Shown here: piece by piece, positions 13,557 through 20,715 of the stretch
How positions within the stretch are numbered: position 1 is the first letter of the stretch
Layout: every line of letters starts with the position of its first letter
DNA from: JAVBSX01 sp031549565
GTDB lineage: Bacteria > Planctomycetota > Planctomycetia > Pirellulales > Thermoguttaceae
Length of the DNA stretch: 24,087 nucleotides
Direction of reading: 5' to 3'
Assembly: GCA_031549565.1 (NCBI GenBank)
Contig: JAVBPO010000056.1
Coordinates: forward strand, 1 to 24,087
Notes under the pieces: model-generated
Told to the model about the DNA's origin: nothing
Seen by the model: the letters and a program-made list of their open reading frames with translations, nothing else
Databases searched by the model: none
Position numbers and translations under genes: made by a program

Positions 13557-15722
13557 ATGCCTTTGGACGCGTATTCCCCTTGCCCTGGAGGTCGGGATAA
13601 AAAAATCCGATTTTGCTGCCCCGATAAACTCAAGGATCTTCAGCAAATTCAAACGATGATGGAAAGCGGCCAAAACGCGGCCTGTCTCGCCTTAATCGAG
13701 AAATTGGCGGCGGACAAGCCCGAATGTGCCTGTTTGGACGCCGCGAAACTGTCGCTGCTCCGCGCCCAGGAACAATGGCCCGAAGCGCTTGAACTGGCCG
13801 AACGGTTCTACAAGCGAGAGCCGGAAAACTCGCTCGCCGCATCGGAATTGGCGATGTCCTACGCGTTTTGCGACCGTTGGAAAGACGCCGTTTCCACGAT
13901 CATCGACGGAATCGAGCGCTGTGAAGATTCGTCCATTCACAGCTCGCTGCTCACCGGAATGCTGGTTGTCGGAGAAAAAGCACTCGCCGATGGAAACGTG
14001 ATTCCCGCGCTAAGTATTGCCCGGCAACTGCAACTGTTCCAACGAACCGCCGAGCAGGGACATAATCTCTATGTTCGTGGTTTGCGGACGGAACTTCCCT
14101 TGGTCGCGAAAGATTTGGTCTTCAATCGGGACTGCCCGGCGGATTTTCCCGAAGCCGCACAGTTCCGCAAAGCCGCCAATTACGTCGTTTCCGCTCGTTG
14201 GAAAAAAGGGTTGGCAATTCTCGAAACACTGATTCCGCATGCCGAAATTTGGCCGGAACTCTGGAAAAACATAGCTTTGCTGCGCCTGTGTCTCGGGGAA
14301 ATCGATTCCGCTGCCGAGGCGCTGTCCCGATATTCCCGCTGCGAGAAATGCCCGCAGGAAGACGCCGCAGATGCCGAACTGCTCCGGTTGTGCATGGTGA
14401 ACGACCCGCTGGGGGACTGCATCGATCTGCAACACCTCGTTTGTAAGATCGGCGACGCGGAGAAGGCTCAGGAAGCTCTCTTGTCCGACAAACGGTTCCA
14501 AGCCGTCGATTTCAATCCGGGCGACTTTTCGCAGATCAACGCTCCGCCGCCGAGAATGATGTTTTCCGTGATGGATCGTCCGTTCGCTCCGGTCGAAGAG
14601 AAAATCACAGCCCAGAACATCTCGTCGCTGCTCGCCGACATGCTTCTGTACGGGAAAGAAACCGACCGGGACGCCAGGTTGGAGTTCATCGACGTTCGGA
14701 GCACGGAAAAAGACCTCATCATGGGGCTGGTGCAGGAAGTGCTCGGCTCATGGATTCTCGGCTGGGACGAGCCGCAGACCGTCCACACGCTTTCCTCGAC
14801 CTTTTTGCAGCTTCAGCCGCGGTTTTTGGCCGATTTGAAGCGGAACGATCCACGGGAAGGGCAGCGGGAAACGCTTCGGGAAATTTTCGAGGAAACGTTC
14901 GTGTCCCATTGGCTCGACCAACCGCTCGGCCTTTTGGACGGAAAAACACCGCGAGAAGCGTCTCCTGATCCGAATTTCACGATTCGAGTCCTCGGTGCGA
15001 TCCAGGTGATCGATTTCTGGTTGACCGGTTCGCCGGCTCAATCTCTGTGCAATACGCTCAGGCAGCGTTTGAACCTCCCGACGCTCGGCGTGATTCCGGT
15101 TCCCGACGAAATGTCGTACGCGTCGAATCCCGGCCCGTTCCAGGAAGACGAGCAGCTCGCTCCTTCTTTCCTCGACAAGCAACCGATCTGGCGCTGGTAT
15201 CGCATTGACGCCCGATCGCTGCCGACCCCGGCGCTGCTGCGTGGATTCCACGAGTCGATCCTGTTCAATGACGCCAGAACGACGGTCCCGTTCGCCGAAG
15301 CGGTTCTGGAGCGGCCCATAAACGATATGCCGTACTTCTTCCGCAAGGAGGCGATCCGGCAGTTGATCCTCAAGGCGCAGTACGATTTCGATACGGAAGG
15401 CGCGTTGATCCTGATCGAAAAAGGAATGAACGAAGCGGACGAAGCGAAAAGCTCCGACGCTTGGCTGAACGTGATGGAGATTCCCTTCCGGCTCGGCCAG
15501 GGAGATTTCCCGAAAGCGCAGGAGTTGATCGCCCACGTGATGCAGTATCACCGTCGGGAACAGGACGCGATGCTTCTGCTCCAGAATCTTCTGGTATCAC
15601 TCGGACTGATCAACCCGGACGGAACCCCGGTTTCCCGGGACGATTTCGCCGGAGGCCCCCCGCCGACCGAAGCCGTGGAAGAACCGGCGCCCGCAGCGTC
15701 AAAACTCTGGGTACCGGATTAA
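13557..15722 (+). CDS. TPR-repeat protein with SEC-C-like N-terminal motif
   Basis: A 721-aa protein, probably cytoplasmic because no signal or membrane segment is seen. It opens with YSPCPGGRDKKIRFCC, a variant of the SEC-C zinc motif (C-x-C-G-S-G-K-K-x-K-x-C-C) in which the second Cys is Gly. I recall similar N termini in planctomycete proteins. Helical TPR-like repeats follow (about residues 25-270, e.g. AKLSLLRAQEQWPEALELAE), and more helical repeats near the C terminus. The middle (about 330-560) is not recognised. The product ends in a Pro/Glu-rich tail. The start at 13557 puts the motif right at the N terminus, as in SEC-C-type proteins; the longer frame adds an atypical extension. Function is unknown; protein interaction is the only safe inference. 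Confidence 0.82.
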   Translation: MPLDAYSPCPGGRDKKIRFCCPDKLKDLQQIQTMMESGQNAACLALIEKLAADKPECACLDAAKLSLLRAQEQWPEALELAERFYKREPENSLAASELAMSYAFCDRWKDAVSTIIDGIERCEDSSIHSSLLTGMLVVGEKALADGNVIPALSIARQLQLFQRTAEQGHNLYVRGLRTELPLVAKDLVFNRDCPADFPEAAQFRKAANYVVSARWKKGLAILETLIPHAEIWPELWKNIALLRLCLGEIDSAAEALSRYSRCEKCPQEDAADAELLRLCMVNDPLGDCIDLQHLVCKIGDAEKAQEALLSDKRFQAVDFNPGDFSQINAPPPRMMFSVMDRPFAPVEEKITAQNISSLLADMLLYGKETDRDARLEFIDVRSTEKDLIMGLVQEVLGSWILGWDEPQTVHTLSSTFLQLQPRFLADLKRNDPREGQRETLREIFEETFVSHWLDQPLGLLDGKTPREASPDPNFTIRVLGAIQVIDFWLTGSPAQSLCNTLRQRLNLPTLGVIPVPDEMSYASNPGPFQEDEQLAPSFLDKQPIWRWYRIDARSLPTPALLRGFHESILFNDARTTVPFAEAVLERPINDMPYFFRKEAIRQLILKAQYDFDTEGALILIEKGMNEADEAKSSDAWLNVMEIPFRLGQGDFPKAQELIAHVMQYHRREQDAMLLLQNLLVSLGLINPDGTPVSRDDFAGGPPPTEAVEEPAPAASKLWVPD

Positions 15723-15734
15723 AACACAAATTCC

Positions 15735-15755
15735 AAATTACGAATTACGAATTAC
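15735..15755 (+). repeat. Three tandem 7-bp units
   Basis: AAATTAC, GAATTAC, GAATTAC stand in tandem just after the TPR gene. This is a short AT-rich tract in otherwise GC-richer DNA and may be a slippage-prone microsatellite. Confidence 0.7.
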
Positions 15756-15775
15756 TGTTTACATCAAATACGAGC

Positions 15776-15792
15776 CGTGATCTGCGATCACG
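15776..15792. promoter_or_regulatory. Perfect palindrome before the BtaA-like gene
   Basis: CGTGATC-TGC-GATCACG is a perfect 7-bp inverted repeat with a 3-base centre, ending 12 bp before the ATG at 15805. It could be an operator or a small hairpin affecting translation. Confidence 0.4.
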
Positions 15793-15804
15793 ACACAATG
15801 CGAC

Positions 15805-17007
15805 ATGAAAAAACTCGGCGATTGGATCAGCGGGCGCGTTTTTCAAGCGGTTCACGGTCATAACCTGGTGTACAACACCTGCTGGGAAGATCCACGTTTG
15901 GACAAGGTCGCGCTCCAGCTCGGCCCGGACGATAATCTGCTCGTGATCACGTCCGCCGGTTGCAACGCGCTGTCGTACGCGTTGACCGAGTTGAATCACG
16001 TGGACGCGGTCGACATGAATCCGCGTCAAAACGCCCTGCTCGAACTGAAGATCGCGGGAATCCGGAACCTCGATTATCCGACGTTTTTCAAAATGTTCGG
16101 CGACGCCAAACTTCCCGGCGCCCGGGAAATCTACAAGGACAAACTTCGCGGAGAGCTTTCCCCCTGGTCGCAGGAATATTGGGACAAGAAGATCAAAAAG
16201 TATTTCGACGGTCGCCGCAAATCGTTCTACTTCTGCGGAACCGCCGGTGCGTTCGCGAGAATCATCAAAGTCTACATTGACAAGGTCGGCGGTTTCCGCA
16301 AGTCGGTCAACGCCCTGTTGGAATCCAAAACGCTCGAGGAACAAAAATCGATCTGGTACAACGACATCCGCAAGAAACTTTGGTCCCGCCCGATCCGGTT
16401 TCTGGTCAATCGCGACACCACATTGTCGATGCTCGGAGTCCCGCGAGCGCAACGCAAACAGATCGAAAAGCAATACGAAGGCGGAGTCGTCAAGTTCGTC
16501 ATGGATTGCCTGGACGCCGTGTTCGGTGAACTTCCGATCGCGGACAACTATTTTTGGCGGGCTTACGCGACCGGACATTACACGAAAACCTGCTGCCCGG
16601 AATATCTCGAAGAGGTAAATTTCCACAAACTCAAAGGGGGCCTGGTCGACAAGATCAGCGTCCACACGGACACCGTCGAAGGTTTCCTGCGAAAGACGGA
16701 CCGCAAGATTTCCCGGTTCGTGCTGTTGGACCACATGGATTGGCTTTCGGACCAGCTTTATGACGCCTTGGTATCGGAATGGGATGCGATCCTTGATCGG
16801 GCCGCGGACAAGACCCGTATCCTCTGGCGCAGCGGCGGCCTACGGACCGAATACATCGACACGGTCCCCATCGTGCGAAACGGACAAAAGCATCAGCTTT
16901 CCGAATACTTGTCGTACAACAAAGAACTCGCCGCCGAATTGCACCAAAAAGACCGCGTCCACACCTACGGCAGCTTCTACATCGCCGATCTGGTGTCGCC
17001 GAAATAA
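15805..17007 (+). CDS. btaA: DUF3419 / BtaA-like 3-amino-3-carboxypropyl transferase
   Basis: A 400-aa protein of the DUF3419 family, whose characterised member BtaA transfers the 3-amino-3-carboxypropyl group of S-adenosylmethionine to diacylglycerol, the first step of DGTS betaine-lipid synthesis. Seen here: NTCWEDPRLDKVALQL, then the SAM-binding-like ITSAGCNALSYAL and VDAVDMNPRQNALLELK, an RYATGHY-type segment (RAYATGHYTKTCCPEYL) and a C-terminal LLDHMDWL...WRSGG. Length fits the family. The N-methyltransferase BtaB, needed for DGTS, is not beside it, so the lipid product is uncertain and the symbol marks family membership only. It heads a compact run of five genes; the CYTH gene starts 2 bases after its stop. 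Confidence 0.8.
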   Translation: MKKLGDWISGRVFQAVHGHNLVYNTCWEDPRLDKVALQLGPDDNLLVITSAGCNALSYALTELNHVDAVDMNPRQNALLELKIAGIRNLDYPTFFKMFGDAKLPGAREIYKDKLRGELSPWSQEYWDKKIKKYFDGRRKSFYFCGTAGAFARIIKVYIDKVGGFRKSVNALLESKTLEEQKSIWYNDIRKKLWSRPIRFLVNRDTTLSMLGVPRAQRKQIEKQYEGGVVKFVMDCLDAVFGELPIADNYFWRAYATGHYTKTCCPEYLEEVNFHKLKGGLVDKISVHTDTVEGFLRKTDRKISRFVLLDHMDWLSDQLYDALVSEWDAILDRAADKTRILWRSGGLRTEYIDTVPIVRNGQKHQLSEYLSYNKELAAELHQKDRVHTYGSFYIADLVSPK

Positions 17008-17009
17008 TC

Positions 17010-17579
17010 ATGGCGTATGAAGTTGAAATGAAATTTCCCGTACTCGGGGCGCTCGAATTTCCGTGGGAAAACCCCATCGAAGAAGTGGACACTTATTACG
17101 CGCACCCTTGCCGCGATTTCGCTTTAACGGACGAAGGATTAAGGATCCGCCAATGCAACGGAACTTCGGACATTCTTACCTATAAAGGTCCGAAAATCGA
17201 TGCTGAAACGAAATCCCGCGAAGAAATTGAATTTCCGCTCGTTCCGGGGACCTGCGACGATTGCCGGAAGCTCTTGGAATCGCTCGGCTTCACGCCGGTT
17301 GAAACCGTTCGTAAATTTCGGAAATCGGCAAAGCGAGTTCACGAGAACCGCGAGTTTCATCTTCTCCTCGATTCGGTTCCGGTCCTGAAAGATCGCGGTC
17401 TGCCGTACGAGTTTTTGGAAATCGAAACCTTTGCCGATCATGACACCTTGCACGAAGCCCGGGAATCGCTGTTGCGTTTTGCCCGAACGCTCATCGAACA
17501 GGGGCGGCTCGGCGAGAGTGTGCGAAAAGGGTATCTCGAAATGATTTTGGAGTCCCGTCCAACCCCTTCTTCACCATGA
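17010..17579 (+). CDS. CYTH-domain protein, class IV adenylate cyclase (CyaB)-like
   Basis: A 189-aa single-domain CYTH protein. These tunnel-fold enzymes bind triphosphates and divalent metals and include class IV adenylate cyclases and thiamine-triphosphatases. The signature E-x-E-x-K is present at residues 4-8 (EVEMK). Further charged strands follow (LRIRQCNG, LTYKGPK, REEIEFPL), then KFRKSAKR, LLLDSVP and the C-terminal YEFLEIET. The length matches class IV cyclases, but sequence alone does not settle the substrate. It sits between the BtaA-like gene (2-base gap) and the ABC ATPase gene (4-base ATGA overlap), so the genes are almost certainly co-transcribed. Confidence 0.85.
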   Translation: MAYEVEMKFPVLGALEFPWENPIEEVDTYYAHPCRDFALTDEGLRIRQCNGTSDILTYKGPKIDAETKSREEIEFPLVPGTCDDCRKLLESLGFTPVETVRKFRKSAKRVHENREFHLLLDSVPVLKDRGLPYEFLEIETFADHDTLHEARESLLRFARTLIEQGRLGESVRKGYLEMILESRPTPSSP

Positions 17580-18373
17580 CTCCACGTCTTTCGGTCCGCG
17601 ATTTGAATTACCGTTTCGGCAACCGCGTCCTGTTCGAAAAAATCTCTTTCGACGTGATGCCGGGCGAGTTCGCCGCGATCATCGGCCCCAACGGGGCGGG
17701 TAAAACGACGCTGTTACGCTGCGTTTTGCGGATACTGAACGATTGGCGAGGGACCGTCGAATTGGACGGTGTTTCCGTGCGTGAGACCGGCCGCAAACGG
17801 CTCGCCAAACGGATCGCTTACGTGCAGCAGAATCTCACGACCGTTTTTTCCTTTACGGTTCGGCAGATCGTCGAGATGGGGCGGTATCCGCATCTGCATC
17901 CGCTTTCGCCGCTCACGCAAGAGGACCGCCGGATCGTCGACGAATCGCTTGACGCCATGGAAATCGCCCCGTTTGCGAATCGGAAAATCGACACGCTCAG
18001 CGGCGGCGAACGACAGAAGGTGATCCTCGCCGCGGCGCTGGCGCAACAGCCGGATTTGATGCTCTTGGACGAACCGACGACGTTTCTGGATTATCGGCAC
18101 CAGGATGAAATCTGCCGTTACCTGCGTCAAATCAACCGCGAAAAAAAGACGACGATCCTTGAAGTGACCCACGACGTCAATCGGGCCGCCCTCGAAGCGA
18201 ACCACATCATCGCGATTTCGGACGCGCGGATCGTTTTCGACGGCTCGCCGGGCGATTTGATGAACGAAAAACGACTTGGCACCATTTACCACGCCGGTTT
18301 CGAACTCGTTCCCCATCCCGGCTGCGACCGAAAAATGATCGTCCCGCGCGGAACGGTTTCCTCCGGTCCGTAA
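17576..18373 (+). CDS. ABC transporter ATP-binding protein, FecE/BtuD/HmuV-like
   Basis: A 265-aa ABC ATPase of the type that powers iron-siderophore, heme and cobalamin importers. Walker A is GPNGAGKTT (37-45), a Q-loop follows in YVQQNL, the signature is LSGGERQK (about 141-148), Walker B is LMLLDEPTTFLD, and the H-loop is EVTHDVNRA. The overall pattern (VRQIVEMGRYPHLHP) fits this import class. No permease or binding protein is next to it, so its membrane partner must be encoded elsewhere. The start overlaps the CYTH stop (ATGA); the next gene follows after 23 bases. Confidence 0.9.
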   Translation: MTPRLSVRDLNYRFGNRVLFEKISFDVMPGEFAAIIGPNGAGKTTLLRCVLRILNDWRGTVELDGVSVRETGRKRLAKRIAYVQQNLTTVFSFTVRQIVEMGRYPHLHPLSPLTQEDRRIVDESLDAMEIAPFANRKIDTLSGGERQKVILAAALAQQPDLMLLDEPTTFLDYRHQDEICRYLRQINREKKTTILEVTHDVNRAALEANHIIAISDARIVFDGSPGDLMNEKRLGTIYHAGFELVPHPGCDRKMIVPRGTVSSGP

Positions 18374-18396
18374 CACCACCTCGCAAATCGCGTTTC

Positions 18397-19401
18397 ATGT
18401 TTCCTCCGTCTCCCTTCATGCTCGGTCCACTGCTCGTCGATCCGCCGGTGTTTTCGGCGCCGATGGCCGGGTTCACGAATTACGCCTACCGGGAAATGCT
18501 CCGTTTTTTCGGTGGTGTCGGCCTGATCGCGACGGAGATGGTCAGCGCCCGCTCGTTCGTCGAACTGGAAAAACGGGGGGGAGACCACCCGGACCGGCTT
18601 TGGGGCGTCCGGGACGAGCCGCGACCGCTTGCCGTACAGATTTGGGACAACGATCCGGGAGCGCTCGAAGAACTCGGCTCAAGACTCGCGCACGATTATC
18701 GGGTCAGTTTGATCGATTTGAATTTCGGTTGTCCCGCCAAGCAGATCGCCGGACGCAGCGCGAGCGGTTCTTTTTTGCTGCGTTATCCGGAAAGAATCGC
18801 GGAGATCGTCAGGCGGGTCGTCGGTGTTTGCCGTCCGATTCCCGTTTCCGCGAAGATCCGACTCGGCTGGACCCGGGACACGATCAACGCAACGGAAATC
18901 GCCGTTGCCGTCGAAGAAGCGGGTGCGGCGGCACTGTTCGTTCACGGCCGGACCGCTCAGGACATGTATTCCGGGACCGCCGATTGGGACCGGATCGGCG
19001 CGATCCAACCGTATTTGAAACGGATTCCGCTGATCGGCAACGGTGATATCAAAACGGCGGAAGACGCGGTTGCCCGATTCCGGGATTATCCCGTCGACGG
19101 TATCATGATCGGTCGCGGCGGATTGAACCGCCCTTGGATGTTCCGGCAAATCCGACAACGACTCGAAGGAAAAGAACCGGATCCCGACCCGACGCTCGGG
19201 GAACAGCGGGACATTCTGCTCAAGCATTACGAACTGGTTCGCGAGCGGTTCGGGGAGCCGCTTGCCGTGATTCTCATGCGGAAATACGCTTGTGATTACG
19301 CCCTGGGCAAACCGGGGGCCCGCAACTTTCGCAGTCTCATCTCGCAGGCGAAAAACCATGAACAGTTTCTCCGCGTCGTTCGGGAGGAGTTTCCCCGTTG
19401 A
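18397..19401 (+). CDS. dusB: tRNA-dihydrouridine synthase
   Basis: A 334-aa FMN-dependent TIM-barrel enzyme that reduces uridine to dihydrouridine in tRNA. Motifs: APMAGFTNYAYREM (active-site entry), IDLNFGCPAKQ with the likely catalytic Cys at about 113, VSAKIRLGW, FVHGRTAQDMYSG and IGNGDI for flavin/phosphate binding, then MIGRGGLNRPW and a C-terminal helical tRNA-binding domain. This fits DusB-like enzymes; the exact position it modifies is not certain. ATG 18418 (MLGPLLVDPP) is a plausible later start. The stop overlaps the next start by one base (TGATG). Confidence 0.92.
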   Translation: MFPPSPFMLGPLLVDPPVFSAPMAGFTNYAYREMLRFFGGVGLIATEMVSARSFVELEKRGGDHPDRLWGVRDEPRPLAVQIWDNDPGALEELGSRLAHDYRVSLIDLNFGCPAKQIAGRSASGSFLLRYPERIAEIVRRVVGVCRPIPVSAKIRLGWTRDTINATEIAVAVEEAGAAALFVHGRTAQDMYSGTADWDRIGAIQPYLKRIPLIGNGDIKTAEDAVARFRDYPVDGIMIGRGGLNRPWMFRQIRQRLEGKEPDPDPTLGEQRDILLKHYELVRERFGEPLAVILMRKYACDYALGKPGARNFRSLISQAKNHEQFLRVVREEFPR

Positions 19402-20693
19402 TGCAGATGATTTCGGTCGCGAAAAAATTCGACGTGAAAGCCCGACGCGGTTCACGACTGGGAAAAATTCTCCTGAGGCAAACGGTTCTCTGGACCTTTC
19501 TGTTTTGTCTTGTCCATCAATTTTTCCTGATCGGATTGATCTCACCGCTCCTGATTGAAAGCGGTTCGATGGTCCCGGCGTTTTACGGACCGCGATACCA
19601 CGTGGTGTGCGGCGAATGTCGGCATTCATTTTCCTGCGGCGCCGACGGATCGAGTGAGCGAAGGTTTTTCACTTGCCCGAGCTGCGGCTTCGCGGAAAAC
19701 CCGATTTCCAAGGCACGTAGTGAGCCGGGAGAACGAATCGTGATCGACCGCATCGCTGCTGATCTCTCGGGAAAGCATCTGAAACGATTCGATACGATCG
19801 TTTTTCGGAATCCGGACGCCCCGTCCCGTTGGACCGTCAAGCGCGTCGCCGCTTTGCCGGGGGAATCGATTGCGTTTTCGGACGGAAACCTTCGGATTAA
19901 CGGAACGCTTTACCGCAGAACGCTCGACGAGCTCCGTCGAACCGCGATCCCGTATCCATACGGTCGCTGGATCGACGCATCGACGGAATCGAAGCGCCAA
20001 ATTGCGTTTTTTCCGAACGAACCGGTCCCGCATTTTACGCGGCTACGGAATTCCCCGGACGATACAACTCCGGAACCGACTGCGGCGTCTCCGGTTTTCT
20101 ATTCCACGAGAAATCCGTACAACCAGTTGCGAAGCGAACGAAGGGGGGAAACGAACACGCCCACCGATGAAATTCTTCTCCGCTTTTCCCCACGGCTTTT
20201 CGAGTACGAAATTGCGATCACGACGCAATGCGAAACGATGACCTTGGTCAAAACGGACGATGAGACTTTGACGGTTCGGAGAAACGAAGAGGAATTCGCG
20301 ACCGTCGAATTACCGTTTCAGGGTTCCGTTTGGCTTTCCACGGCCGATCGAACATTCCAATTGGGAGACGTCCGGACAACGAAACTCAGGATTCCGTTGC
20401 CGGAGAACGTTCCAAAAGAATCGATTCCGAAAACGCCTCCGATCGTTTTTTCACGTCCGGCATGCGAACCCGTTTCGGAATTATCCCCGGCGGATTTCCG
20501 CGACGTGGATGTACGAATCCCGTCCCTCTTTTTCGCTCCGGAAAAGAGTTGGATCGTCCCGTCGGACGGTTTCTTCGTCCTCGGCGATAACACATCGATT
20601 TCCGAAGACAGCCGACATTGGAAGAACCCGTTCGTGAGAAAAGATGCCGTTTTGGGGGTTCCGCGTGGATGCGTCCGCCGGAATCGTAATTGA
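19401..20693 (+). CDS. lepB: Signal peptidase I with inserted zinc ribbon and long middle region
   Basis: A 430-aa S26-family serine protease that removes signal peptides at the outer face of the inner membrane. A membrane helix (about residues 28-52) leads into ESGSMVP with the catalytic Ser56. The Lys box WTVKRVAALPGE gives the general base K147. The C-terminal box is GDNTSISEDSRHW (from about 394). Two features are unusual: a zinc-ribbon-like insert with C70-x2-C73 and C92-x2-C95 between the Ser and Lys boxes, and about 210 extra residues (about 180-390) before the last box. I recall zinc-ribbon signal peptidases in planctomycetes. ATG 19401 is chosen because GGGAGGAG lies about 11 bases upstream; it overlaps the dus stop. 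Confidence 0.88.
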   Translation: MQMISVAKKFDVKARRGSRLGKILLRQTVLWTFLFCLVHQFFLIGLISPLLIESGSMVPAFYGPRYHVVCGECRHSFSCGADGSSERRFFTCPSCGFAENPISKARSEPGERIVIDRIAADLSGKHLKRFDTIVFRNPDAPSRWTVKRVAALPGESIAFSDGNLRINGTLYRRTLDELRRTAIPYPYGRWIDASTESKRQIAFFPNEPVPHFTRLRNSPDDTTPEPTAASPVFYSTRNPYNQLRSERRGETNTPTDEILLRFSPRLFEYEIAITTQCETMTLVKTDDETLTVRRNEEEFATVELPFQGSVWLSTADRTFQLGDVRTTKLRIPLPENVPKESIPKTPPIVFSRPACEPVSELSPADFRDVDVRIPSLFFAPEKSWIVPSDGFFVLGDNTSISEDSRHWKNPFVRKDAVLGVPRGCVRRNRN

Positions 20694-20715
20694 ATCGTGT
20701 TGCTGCTCGCTTGAT

